Below, piece after piece: positions 1 to 7,779 of a stretch of 64,000 nucleotides of DNA (position 1 is its first letter; each line of letters starts with the position of its first letter). The DNA comes from Streptomyces sp. Je 1-79 (GTDB lineage Bacteria > Actinomycetota > Actinomycetes > Streptomycetales > Streptomycetaceae). Location of the stretch: the NCBI RefSeq assembly GCF_025195125.1, contig NZ_JAMGSL010000010.1:100157-164156 (forward strand), in the 5' to 3' direction. Under the pieces are notes generated by a model. The model worked only from the letters and a program-made list of their open reading frames with translations, had not been told where the DNA came from and did no database searches. The translations under genes were made by a program, and so were the position numbers.

Positions 1-613
1 TCAGGTGCAGGGCCGCGGTGTACGTGGCGCAGCCGCCGACGATGACCGGGACGTCGAGCTCGTAGATGAACTGCTTGAGGTTCAGCGGCTCGGCCGCGCC
101 CGAGACGTGCTCGGCGGAGACCGTCGTGCCGCGGATGACGAAGATGTCCACGCCGGCGTCGACGACGGCCTTCGAGAACTGCGCGGTGCGCTGCGGGGAG
201 AGCGCGGCGGCCGTGACCACACCCGAGTCGCGCACCTCCTTGATGCGCTGCCCGATCAGCTCTTCCTTGATCGGGGCGGCGTAGATCTCCTGCAGACGGC
301 GGGTCGCGGTGGCCTCGTCCATCTCCGCGATCTCGTCGAGCAGCGGCTGCGGGTCCTCGTACCGGGTCCACAGCCCTTCGAGGTTCAGGACCCCGAGGCC
401 GCCCAGCTCGCCGATGCGGATGGCGGTCTGCGGCGAGACGACCGAGTCCATCGGGGCGGCCAGGAAGGGGAGCTCGAAGCGGTAGGCGTCGATCTGCCAG
501 GCGATCGAGACCTCCTTCGGGTCCCGGGTGCGCCGGCTCGGTACGACGGCGATGTCGTCGAACGCGTACGCCCTGCGGCCGCGCTTGCCGCGCCCGATCT
601 CGATCTCAGTCAC
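1..613 (-). CDS. guaB3: GuaB3-family IMP dehydrogenase-related protein (partial)
   Basis: N-terminal 204 residues of a GuaB3-type protein; the C-terminal half lies beyond the left edge. It begins VTEIEIGRGKRGRRAYAFDD and continues with LPFLAAPMDSVVSPQ and GGLGVLNLEG, the TIM-barrel start shared with IMP dehydrogenases but without the CBS domains expected after it. The GTG at 613 is chosen because TEIEIGRGK is the usual N-terminus of the family. Actinomycetes carry GuaB3 beside the true IMP dehydrogenase, and its exact reaction is less certain than that of GuaB (GMP reductase activity has been proposed for the family). It lies downstream of guaB on the same strand, behind a strong hairpin. Confidence 0.9.
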   Translation of the reverse strand, partial: MTEIEIGRGKRGRRAYAFDDIAVVPSRRTRDPKEVSIAWQIDAYRFELPFLAAPMDSVVSPQTAIRIGELGGLGVLNLEGLWTRYEDPQPLLDEIAEMDEATATRRLQEIYAAPIKEELIGQRIKEVRDSGVVTAAALSPQRTAQFSKAVVDAGVDIFVIRGTTVSAEHVSGAAEPLNLKQFIYELDVPVIVGGCATYTAALHL

Positions 614-663
614 GATGTGTGGCCTTTCCCTCTACGTCTGCGCCTACCAGTATCCCCGACACA

Positions 664-710
664 GACGCGTGGGGCGGCTCCGGCCACATGCCGGAACCGC
701 CCCACGCGTC
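664..710 (-). terminator. Terminator between guaB and guaB3
   Basis: A 20-base stem (GACGCGTGGGGCGGCTCCGG pairing with its near-perfect complement) around a 7-base loop lies just after the guaB stop codon. There is no T-run, as is usual for Streptomyces hairpins. It should reduce read-through from guaB into guaB3. Confidence 0.75.
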
Positions 711-718
711 GCGCTGCG

Positions 719-2221
719 TTACTTCCTGCTGTAGTTCGGCGCCTCGACCGTCATCTGGATGTCGTGCGGGTGGCTCTCCTTGAGGCCCGCCGAGGTGATC
801 CGGACGAAGCGGCCCTTGGACTCCATCTCCGCGACGGTGGCGGCGCCGACGTAGCCCATCGTCTGGCGGAGACCGCCGACGAGCTGGTGCAGGACGTTGG
901 AGAGCGGGCCGCGGTAGGGCACCTGACCCTCGACGCCCTCGGGCACGAGCTTGTCGTCGGAGGCGACCTCGGCCTGGAAGTAGCGGTCCTTCGAGTACGA
1001 CCTGCCCTGGCCACGGGACTGCATGGCGCCGAGCGAACCCATTCCGCGGTACGACTTGAACTGCTTGCCGTTGATGAAGAGCAGCTCGCCGGGCGACTCC
1101 TCACAGCCCGCGAGGAGGCTGCCGAGCATCACGGTGTCGGCGCCGGCGGCGAGCGCCTTGCCGATGTCGCCGGAGTACTGCAGGCCGCCGTCGCCGATCA
1201 GCGGGACACCGGCGGGACGGGCCGCGAGAGAGGCCTCGTAGATGGCGGTGACCTGCGGGACGCCGATGCCGGCGACCACACGGGTGGTGCAGATCGAGCC
1301 CGGGCCGACGCCGACCTTGATGCCGTCGACACCGGCGTCGATCAGCGCCTGCGCGCCGTCACGCGTGGCGACGTTGCCGCCGATCACGTCGACGTTCACG
1401 CTCGACTTGATCTTCGCCATCCAGCTCAGGGCGTTGCTGTTGTGGCCGTGCGAGGTGTCGACGACCAGGAAGTCGACACCGGCGCCGGCGAGCGCCTGGG
1501 CGCGCTCCAGCGCCTCGGGGCTCGCGCCCACGGCGGCACCGACGAGCAGGCGGCCCTCGGCGTCCTTGGCGGCGTTCGGGTACTTCTCCGCCTTGACGAA
1601 GTCCTTGACCGTGATCAGGCCCTTGAGCACGCCCTCGTCGTCGACGAGCGGCAGCTTCTCGATCTTGTGGCGGCGCAGCAGCTCCATGGCGTCGACGCCG
1701 GAGATGCCGACCTTGCCGGTGACCAGCGGCATCGGCGTCATGACCTCGCGGACCTGGCGGCTGCGGTCGCTCTCGAAGGCCATGTCGCGGTTGGTCACGA
1801 TGCCCAGCAGCTTGCCGTCCGGGTTGGTGACGGGGACACCGCTGATGCGGAACTTGGCGCACAGGGCGTCCGCCTCGGCGAGCGTCGCCTCCGGGTGCAC
1901 CGTGATGGGGTCCGTGACCATGCCGGACTCGGAGCGCTTCACCAGGTCGACCTGGTTGACCTGGTCCTCGACGGAGAGGTTGCGGTGCAGCACGCCGACG
2001 CCGCCCAGACGGGCCATCGCGATCGCCATGCGGGACTCGGTCACCTTGTCCATCGCCGCCGAGAGCAGCGGGATGTTGACCCGGACGTTGCGTGAGATAC
2101 GGGACGAGGTGTCGACCGCGTTGGGGAGCACCTCGGATGCTCCCGGCAGCAGCAGTACGTCGTCGTAGGTCAGCCCGAGTGTCGCGAATTTACCGGGCAC
2201 TCCGTCGACGTTGACAGTCAT
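719..2221 (-). CDS. guaB: Inosine-5'-monophosphate dehydrogenase
   Basis: 500-residue IMP dehydrogenase, which oxidises IMP to XMP, the committed step of GMP synthesis. The TIM barrel opens with LTYDDVLLLPG and is interrupted by two CBS domains (about residues 95-215: GMVTDPITVHPEATL, VREVMTPMPLVTGK). The catalytic cysteine is Cys311 in GPGSICTTR, followed by the flap region with GMGSLGAM. The open frame extends further upstream, but the ATG at 2221 (MTVNVDGVPGKFA) gives the usual length. It lies between the shbA sigma factor gene and guaB3, the arrangement known in Streptomyces. Confidence 0.97.
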   Translation of the reverse strand: MTVNVDGVPGKFATLGLTYDDVLLLPGASEVLPNAVDTSSRISRNVRVNIPLLSAAMDKVTESRMAIAMARLGGVGVLHRNLSVEDQVNQVDLVKRSESGMVTDPITVHPEATLAEADALCAKFRISGVPVTNPDGKLLGIVTNRDMAFESDRSRQVREVMTPMPLVTGKVGISGVDAMELLRRHKIEKLPLVDDEGVLKGLITVKDFVKAEKYPNAAKDAEGRLLVGAAVGASPEALERAQALAGAGVDFLVVDTSHGHNSNALSWMAKIKSSVNVDVIGGNVATRDGAQALIDAGVDGIKVGVGPGSICTTRVVAGIGVPQVTAIYEASLAARPAGVPLIGDGGLQYSGDIGKALAAGADTVMLGSLLAGCEESPGELLFINGKQFKSYRGMGSLGAMQSRGQGRSYSKDRYFQAEVASDDKLVPEGVEGQVPYRGPLSNVLHQLVGGLRQTMGYVGAATVAEMESKGRFVRITSAGLKESHPHDIQMTVEAPNYSRK

Positions 2222-2360
2222 GACACCTTCCCCAATGGCCTTGATCGGTGCGGATGTCCATGCTAACGGGCCTCGACGGTGTCTCATTCCACGATCAAGA
2301 TCAGAGAGCAGGTTTGGACGTTCGTACGTGTACGTGAGGGCCACCGGCCCTCGCCGACCC

Positions 2361-2963
2361 TTACTGCTCGGCGAGTGCCCGCAGACGGCTGAGCGCGCGG
2401 TGCTGCGCCACCCGTACCGCCCCGGGGGACATCCCGAGCATCTGGCCGGTCTCCTCGGCCGTGAGGCCGACCGCCACCCGCAGCACCAGCAGCTCGCGCT
2501 GGTTCTCCGGGAGGTTGGCGAGGAGCTTCTTGGCCCACTCGGCATCGTCGCTGAGCAGCGCGCGTTCCTCGGGGCCCAGCGAGTCGTCGGGCCGCTCGGG
2601 CATCTCGTCGGAGGGCACGGCCGTCGAACCCGGGTGCCGCATGGCGGCCCGCTGCAGATCGGCGACCTTGTGTCCGGCGATGGCGAAGACGAAGGCCTCG
2701 AAGGGCCTGCCCGTGTCCTTGTAGCGCGGCAGCGCCATCAGGACGGCGACGCAGACCTCCTGCGCGAGGTCCTCGACGAAGTGGCGAGCATCACCGGGAA
2801 GCCGGTTCAGCCGCGTGCGGCAATAGCGCAGGGCGAGAGGGTGCACGCGCGCCAGAAGGTCGTGCGTGGCCTGCTCGTCGCCGTCGACGGCACGGTGAAC
2901 GAGTGCACCGATCTCCCCCGGCCCTACGGGCATGGGGGACCCCACGGTCTCGTCGTCGCGCAT
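2361..2963 (-). CDS. shbA: ECF-like RNA polymerase sigma factor, ShbA type
   Basis: Sigma-70 family protein of about 200 residues. Region 2 is visible as HFVEDLAQEVCVAVLMALPRY and FEAFVFAIAGHKVADLQR; region 4 as LPENQRELLVLRVAVGLTAEETGQMLGMSPGAVRVAQHRALSRLRAL. The position between guaB and bldM is that of ShbA, the sigma factor reported in S. griseus to drive transcription of the principal sigma factor gene hrdB. The start is uncertain: ATG 2963 (MRDDETVGS) is taken because sequence before it is low complexity; ATG 3053 (MSSGAPAHN) would add 30 residues. The assignment rests on context plus domain structure. Confidence 0.85.
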   Translation of the reverse strand: MRDDETVGSPMPVGPGEIGALVHRAVDGDEQATHDLLARVHPLALRYCRTRLNRLPGDARHFVEDLAQEVCVAVLMALPRYKDTGRPFEAFVFAIAGHKVADLQRAAMRHPGSTAVPSDEMPERPDDSLGPEERALLSDDAEWAKKLLANLPENQRELLVLRVAVGLTAEETGQMLGMSPGAVRVAQHRALSRLRALAEQ

Positions 2964-3234
2964 CGCTCCATGGTGCCTTGACGCCTGAGCGTTCGCGGCA
3001 CCGCGTCCGTTGTTGTGCACTGAAGCGTTATGAGCAGGTGCGCCGGAACTCATCTCCTGCGCCCTCCCCTTCCGCTCGATCGACTCGTCCCCGAGGAACT
3101 CCACATCTTCAAGGATGCGGCATCCCGCGCGGAAGTGACACAAGCCGCCGCAACGGAGACCCGGGCAGCCGTCGTGACGGGGCCCGGGTGCCGCCCCGTC
3201 CGCGCTCGGCGGACGGGGATGCGGCCGACAGGGC

Positions 3235-3846
3235 CTAGCGGACCAGGCCCCAGCGGAATCCGAGCGCGACGGCGTGCGCCCGGTCCGACGCGCCCAGCTT
3301 CTTGAACAGCCGCCGCGCGTGCGTCTTGACCGTGTCCTCCGAGAGGAAGAGCTCGCGCCCGATCTCCGCGTTGGACCGGCCGTGGCTCATTCCTTCGAGC
3401 ACCTGGATCTCACGTGCGGTGAGCGTCGGCGCCGCCCCCATCTCGGCCGACCGCAGCCGACGAGGGGCGAGCCGCCAGGTCGGGTCGGCGAGGGCCTGGG
3501 TGACCGTGGCCCGCAGCTCGGCGCGCGAGGCGTCCTTGTGCAGGTAGCCACGGGCACCGGCGGCGACCGCGAGCGCGACACCGTCCAGGTCCTCGGCGAC
3601 GGTGAGCATGATGATGCGGGCGCCGGGGTCCGCGGACAGCAGCCGGCGGACGGTCTCCACGCCGCCCAGACCGGGCATGCGTACGTCCATCAGAATCAGG
3701 TCCGAGCGGTCCGCGCCCCAGCGGCGGAGGACTTCCTCGCCGTTGGCCGCGGTGGTCACGCGCTCCACGCCGGGCACGGTCGCGACCGCACGGCGAAGAG
3801 CCTCTCGGGCAAGCGGGGAGTCGTCGCAGACGAGGACGGATGTCAT
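3235..3846 (-). CDS. bldM: BldM, orphan response regulator of development
   Basis: 203-residue NarL/FixJ-type regulator. The receiver domain starts MTSVLVCDDSPLAREAL with the acidic pair Asp8/Asp9 and phospho-acceptor position Asp54 (LILMDVRMPG); the LuxR-type HTH is at the C-terminus (LTAREIQVLEGMSHGRSNAEIGRELFLSEDTVKTHARRLF). In Streptomyces BldM works as a homodimer or as a heterodimer with WhiI to switch on early and late sporulation genes, without needing classical phosphorylation. It is divergent from whiD, as in other Streptomyces. A BldN-type promoter lies about 125-150 bases upstream. Confidence 0.95.
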   Translation of the reverse strand: MTSVLVCDDSPLAREALRRAVATVPGVERVTTAANGEEVLRRWGADRSDLILMDVRMPGLGGVETVRRLLSADPGARIIMLTVAEDLDGVALAVAAGARGYLHKDASRAELRATVTQALADPTWRLAPRRLRSAEMGAAPTLTAREIQVLEGMSHGRSNAEIGRELFLSEDTVKTHARRLFKKLGASDRAHAVALGFRWGLVR

Positions 3847-4297
3847 GGCCGCCCTCCGCAGCTGATGCGCGTCACCTTGAGCCTCCAGGGCTGGTACGTA
3901 TCGTCACCTGTGCGGTTGACGCTCTCGGACACCTGCCCGAGCGCTTGTTCCTTCAACCGCCTCCGCACTCTCAACGACGGTCACTCGAAAGAGTTACGGG
4001 CCGGGCGGCCGCCTTCGGCACTCTACGTGAGGGCGCGTGCGCAGAGGAGAGCCACGCAGGTGATCCGTCCATCGCTGGAAGCTATGCCCCATTTAGCGGG
4101 TTTTCTTCCCTTTTTGTGGTGTCTGTGGCTAGATTCGCAATGAGTCATATTTACATCTACTAAGACAGTAGTTGTACGGTCGGGTCGAGCCCGCGAGAGC
4201 GGGTACGCGAGACCCATGGGGGGAGAAGGGCCCCCGGCTCATCGGCCATCAACCCGCCCACCAATCCGTTCGACACGGTTTCAAGGGGACTAGCGCA
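3847..4297. other. bldM-whiD divergent regulatory region
   Basis: About 450 bases without a credible gene between the divergent developmental genes. It has an AT-rich centre near 4090-4165, unusual in this genome, and carries the BldN-type promoter for bldM at 3971-3998. The whiD side shows an AAGGGG ribosome-binding site a few bases before the ATG. I could not assign the whiD promoters with confidence. Confidence 0.6.
3971..3998 (-). promoter_or_regulatory. Candidate sigma-BldN promoter of bldM
   Basis: Read on the minus strand, CGTAAC (3998-3993), a 16-base spacer and CGTTGA (3976-3971) match exactly the -35/-10 pair described for sigma-BldN at bldM p1 in S. coelicolor. The implied start site near 3964 leaves a leader of about 118 bases before the bldM ATG. 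Confidence 0.8.
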
Positions 4298-4639
4298 ATG
4301 GCAGATTTCTCCCGCCTTCCCGGACCCAACGCCGATCTGTGGGACTGGCAGCTGCTCGCGGCCTGCCGCGGAGTCGACAGTTCCCTGTTCTTCCACCCCG
4401 AGGGAGAGCGCGGCGCGGCACGGAGTGCGCGTGAGAACTCGGCGAAAGAGGTCTGCATGCGGTGCCCGGTGCGCGCGGAGTGCGCGGCACACGCACTCGC
4501 CGTACGCGAGCCCTACGGCGTATGGGGCGGCCTCACCGAGGACGAACGCGAAGAGCTCATGGGACGAGCCCGCAATCGCCTGATCACGGCTTCGGCCGCG
4601 GCGTCGGCATCGGGTTCGGCAGGCGCGGGGCGCGCCTGA
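4298..4639 (+). CDS. whiD: WhiD, Wbl-family iron-sulfur regulator
   Basis: 113-residue WhiB-like protein. The four cysteines that hold the [4Fe-4S] cluster are at 23, 53, 56 and 62 (LLAACRG; KEVCMRCPVRAEC), followed by the G(V/I)WGG turn (PYGVWGGLTEDERE) and a basic tail (RARNRL) for DNA contact. Wbl proteins act by binding region 4 of the principal sigma factor; WhiD is needed for late spore maturation and septum placement. The start is fixed by MADFSRLPGPNADLWDWQLL, as in S. coelicolor WhiD, with AAGGGG upstream. Confidence 0.95.
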   Translation: MADFSRLPGPNADLWDWQLLAACRGVDSSLFFHPEGERGAARSARENSAKEVCMRCPVRAECAAHALAVREPYGVWGGLTEDEREELMGRARNRLITASAAASASGSAGAGRA

Positions 4640-4712
4640 ACGCCCGACGTCACTGAAGGAACGTTTCTGCCCGTGGCGGGGCCGGGACCTCACCCCACCC
4701 GGCCCCACGGTC

Positions 4713-4747
4713 CCGCGCCGCACGCGGCCCGGGGGCGTGCGGCGCGG
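4713..4747. terminator. Hairpin between whiD and the LysR gene
   Basis: Perfect 13-bp stem CCGCGCCGCACGC / GCGTGCGGCGCGG with a 9-base loop between two convergent genes. It probably terminates whiD transcription and may serve both directions. Confidence 0.65.
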
Positions 4748-4849
4748 AGGGGCAGCTCGGCACAGAAGACAGAAGTGCGCCGGGGCCCGGATGGCGCCAC
4801 GGTCCGCCCCGCGCCGCGAGGCGGCGTCGTGTGCGAGGTGACCGCCGCG

Positions 4850-4899
4850 CCCGAGGCGACATACGCCCGAGGTGGCATACACCCGAGGTTGCGCTACGC
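4850..4899. repeat. Three imperfect 16-17 base tandem repeats
   Basis: Successive units CCCGAGGCGACATACG, CCCGAGGTGGCATACAC and CCGAGGTTGCGCTACGC lie at and just past the end of the LysR-type gene. The last unit overlaps its final codons. No function is apparent. Confidence 0.4.
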
Positions 4900-5799
4900 G
4901 CGCGTGGCCGCGCGTCCGGCCGCGCGGGTCAGTTCGTCCAGGGTCGCCGCGACCGCAGGGACCTTCGCCAGGTCGGGCAGGGTGAGGGCGACGATCTCGC
5001 GCTCCACGGCCGGTTCCACCGCGACGGTCCGCGCCCCCTTGGGGCGTACGGACTCGATCGCGAGCTCCGGCAGGACCGCGACCCCAAGGCCGGCCCCGAC
5101 CAGCCCGACCACGGCCGGGTAGTCGTCGGTGGCGAAGTCGATGCGCGGGGTGAACCCCGCCTCCTCGCACACGTCCACCAACTGCCGCCGGCAGCGCGGG
5201 CAGCCCGCGATCCAGGACTCGTCGGCGAGTTCGGCGATGCCCACCGCGCGGGCGTCGGCGAGGCGGTGCCCCTCGGGCACCAGGCCCACCAGGCGGTCGG
5301 CGAGCAGCGGCCGGACGATCAGGTCGTCCCACTCCGCCGGACCCGCGCCGTAACGGAAGGCCAGGGCCACGTCGCAGTCGCCCTCGCGCAGCATCTCCAC
5401 CGAGCGGGGCGGCTCGGCCTCCACCAGCGAGACGCGCGTGCCCGGGTGCGCCGCGCGCAGGGCCGCGAGGGCGGTGGGGACCAGCGTCGAGCTGCCGCTG
5501 GGGAAGGAGACCAGCCGGACACGGCCGGCGCGCAGCCCCGCGATCGCGGCCACCTCCTCCTCGGCGGCGGTCAAGCCGGCCAAGATGCCCGAGGCGTGCC
5601 GGACCAGGGCCTCGCCCGCCTGCGTGAGGCGCATCTCGCGGCCCGTCCGGATCAGCAGGGTCGTACCGGCGGAGGTTTCCAGCGCCTTCATCTGCTGGCT
5701 CACCGCGGGCTGGGTGCAGCCCAGTTCGCGCGCGGCGGCGGAGAAGGAGCCGGTCGCGGCGACGGCGCGCAGGACGCGGAGATGGCGGGCCTCGATCAT
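4894..5799 (-). CDS. LysR-family transcriptional regulator
   Basis: 301 residues. The N-terminal winged HTH is typical (MIEARHLRVLRAVAATGSFS, AARELGCTQPAVSQQMKALE), followed by a periplasmic-binding-like effector domain (RLVSFPSGSSTLVPTALAAL, LADRLVGLVPEGHRLA). The ligand cannot be told. It is divergent from the MOSC gene and probably controls it and itself: the 79-base gap holds the imperfect dyad AAGC-GAA-GCTT. A TATGCT hexamer at 5806-5811 ends 6 bases before the ATG, pointing to a leaderless transcript. Confidence 0.88.
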   Translation of the reverse strand: MIEARHLRVLRAVAATGSFSAAARELGCTQPAVSQQMKALETSAGTTLLIRTGREMRLTQAGEALVRHASGILAGLTAAEEEVAAIAGLRAGRVRLVSFPSGSSTLVPTALAALRAAHPGTRVSLVEAEPPRSVEMLREGDCDVALAFRYGAGPAEWDDLIVRPLLADRLVGLVPEGHRLADARAVGIAELADESWIAGCPRCRRQLVDVCEEAGFTPRIDFATDDYPAVVGLVGAGLGVAVLPELAIESVRPKGARTVAVEPAVEREIVALTLPDLAKVPAVAATLDELTRAAGRAATRA

Positions 5800-5866
5800 G
5801 TGTCGAGCATAAGCGAAGCTTGGACCTCGGAGCGAATACTTCTTGGCGGCTTTGGGGCGGGAGGCC

Positions 5867-5872
5867 TAGGGT
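5867..5872 (+). promoter_or_regulatory. -10 element of the MOSC gene (leaderless)
   Basis: TAGGGT ends 6 bases before the ATG at 5879, with TTGGCG 18 bases further upstream as a fair -35. The start site would coincide with the start codon; no Shine-Dalgarno sequence suits this ATG. Confidence 0.55.
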
Positions 5873-5878
5873 GCCGTT

Positions 5879-6556
5879 ATGAAGCTTCTGAGTGTGAATG
5901 TCGGACGCGCCATGGCCGCGGACTACACGGAGTCGGCGTCGGGCCTGACGGGCATCGACAAGCGTCCGGTCGAGGGGCCGGTGCGGGTCGACGCGCCGGG
6001 TCCGCGCGGTGTGGGGACGAGTGGGCTCGCCGGGGACGTCGTGTGCGACCTGCGCTTCCACGGCGGGGACGACCGAGCCGTGTCCGCCTTCGCCCGTGAG
6101 GACATGGACGCCTGGGAGCGCGAGCTGGGCCGGCCGCTGGCCAACGGGTCCTTCGGCGAGAACCTGACCACGCTCGGGCTCGACGTGAACGGGGCCCTGG
6201 TCGGCGAGCGTTGGCGGATCGGTCCGGAGGTCGTCCTGGAGGTGACCGGCGGCCGCATCCCCTGCCGTACGTTCGGTGGCTTCGTCGGGGAGAAGGGGTG
6301 GGTCCGCCGCTTCACGCAGTCGGCGGCCGGGCCCGGCGCCCTGCTGCGGGTCGTCACGCCGGGCGAGTTCACCGTCGGCGACCCGGTGGAGATCGTCCAC
6401 CGCCCCAGCCACGACATCACGGTCTCGCTGCTGCACCGGGCCGCGACCACGGAGCGCGCTCTGCTGCCGAGCACCCTGGTCGCCGCCGAGTGGATGGAGT
6501 CGGGACTGCTCGAACTGGCCCGTACCTACACGGAGAAGTACGGCACCGGCGCATAG
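5879..6556 (+). CDS. MOSC domain-containing protein (YiiM-like)
   Basis: 225 residues. MOSC domains are sulfur-carrier folds related to the C-terminus of eukaryotic molybdenum cofactor sulfurase; the family's conserved cysteine is in GGRIPCRTFGGF near residue 128. Other signatures are GDVVCDLRFHGGDDRAV and FGENLTTLGLDV, which match the YiiM group linked to detoxification of N-hydroxylated compounds. The substrate here is unknown. It is divergent from a LysR regulator. Confidence 0.85.
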   Translation: MKLLSVNVGRAMAADYTESASGLTGIDKRPVEGPVRVDAPGPRGVGTSGLAGDVVCDLRFHGGDDRAVSAFAREDMDAWERELGRPLANGSFGENLTTLGLDVNGALVGERWRIGPEVVLEVTGGRIPCRTFGGFVGEKGWVRRFTQSAAGPGALLRVVTPGEFTVGDPVEIVHRPSHDITVSLLHRAATTERALLPSTLVAAEWMESGLLELARTYTEKYGTGA

Positions 6557-6672
6557 CCGCCCGTCCGCTCCGGCCTCGGGGACAGCCCCGAGGCCGGATC
6601 AGGGGCCTTTCGGGGGCGGACCAGGGACCGTCCCCGATGTGTGCGCCGGGGGCGGGACGGGACGCTGTTCGC

Positions 6673-6915
6673 ATGTCTCGGCTCAAGCGCGTTCTCATCG
6701 TTCTCGGGTCGGTCGTCGCGGTCCTGATCGCGGCGGTCGGCGGCGGTTTCCTGCGGCTGTACTCGGACGCGACGGCGTCCCCGGCCGGCTCGACGGAGTC
6801 GGCGGGAGGATCGCCGTCCGGATCAGGAACGGACCGTTCGTGGTCCTGGAGAAGGGGCAGGGGGCGGGGAAGGTCCATATGCCGCGCGCACACGCGGGGC
6901 ACTAAGTTGCCGCGT
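6673..6915 (+). other. Possible membrane-anchor ORF running in frame into the SDR gene
   Basis: An ATG at 6673 begins MSRLKRVLIVLGSVVAVLIA, a convincing single membrane segment followed by a Ser/Thr/Gly-rich stretch. There is no stop before the SDR gene's own ATG at 6916, so the frame is continuous. The linker SWSWRRGRGRGRSICRAH looks unnatural, whereas the neighbouring frame reads RIAVRIRNGPFVVLEKGQG before a stop. Most likely this is a decayed small membrane protein with a frameshift near 6810; a membrane-anchored SDR is the alternative. Confidence 0.3.
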
Positions 6916-7689
6916 ATGACGACTGCACTGATTACGGGCGCGACGGCGGGGATCGGGGCCGCCTTCGCGCGGAAGCTGGCGGCGGACGGACACGATGTCG
7001 TGCTCGTGGCCCGCGATGTGAAGAGACTGCGGGAGCAGGCGACCGAACTGCACGACCGGCACGGCATCGAGGCCGAGGTACTGGCGGCGGATCTGGCCGA
7101 GGAGAAGGGGATCGCGGCCGTTGAGGCCCGGCTCTCCGACCCGAAGCAGCCGGTGGACCTGCTGGTGAACAACGCCGGCTTCGGCAACAAGGGCCGGTTC
7201 CTGGAAGTGTCCATGGCCGACGAGCTGAAGATGCTGACGGTGCACTGCGAGGCGGTGCTCCGGCTGACGTCGGCGGCGGCGGAGTCCATGCGCGCCCGGG
7301 GCAGGGGCGGGGTCGTCAACGTGGCCTCGGTGGCGGCCTTCGTGCCGCGGGGCACCTACGGCGCCTCCAAGGCGTGGGTGGTGCAGTTCACACAGGGCGC
7401 CGCGCGCGACCTGGCGGGGACCGGGGTACGGCTCATGGCGCTCTGCCCGGGCTTCGTGCGGACGGAGTTCCACGAGCGGGCCGGGATGGGGACGGACAAC
7501 ATCCCGGGCTGGATGTGGCTCGACGCGGACAAACTGGTGGACGCGGCGCTGAGCGATCTGGCGCGCGGGAAGACGCTGTCCATCCCCGACCCCCGCTACA
7601 AGGCGCTGATGGGTGTGGTGAAGCTGGCGCCCCGCGGCCTGCTCGGCGGTGTGTCCTCCAAGGCGGGCCGCAAGTACGGGCCCAAGTGA
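6916..7689 (+). CDS. Short-chain dehydrogenase/reductase
   Basis: 257 residues, the usual length for a classical SDR. The Rossmann nucleotide-binding motif is ALITGATAGIGAAFA, the structural motif LLVNNAGFG, and the catalytic Ser and YxxxK are in NVASVAAF and YGASKAW. The C-terminal part (LCPGFVRTEFHERAG) is conserved in the family. The substrate is not predictable. ATG 6916 is chosen because it puts the Rossmann motif at residue 6, and TAAGTT at 6903-6908 ends 7 bases before it, consistent with a leaderless transcript. Confidence 0.87.
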   Translation: MTTALITGATAGIGAAFARKLAADGHDVVLVARDVKRLREQATELHDRHGIEAEVLAADLAEEKGIAAVEARLSDPKQPVDLLVNNAGFGNKGRFLEVSMADELKMLTVHCEAVLRLTSAAAESMRARGRGGVVNVASVAAFVPRGTYGASKAWVVQFTQGAARDLAGTGVRLMALCPGFVRTEFHERAGMGTDNIPGWMWLDADKLVDAALSDLARGKTLSIPDPRYKALMGVVKLAPRGLLGGVSSKAGRKYGPK

Positions 7690-7779
7690 CGTCCGTCCGG
7701 CGCTACTTGCATCCACGACCCTTGTACGCCCCGATACCGGGAGGCGACGCCGCCGACACGTCGTTTCCGCCGCGGGGTC

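Noticed and set aside
5..2095. A 696-residue plus-strand frame opposite guaB3 and guaB
   Set aside because: It is the antisense shadow of two confidently identified genes. Long open antisense frames are common at this GC content, and its composition is rich in Arg, Asp and Gly without any domain.
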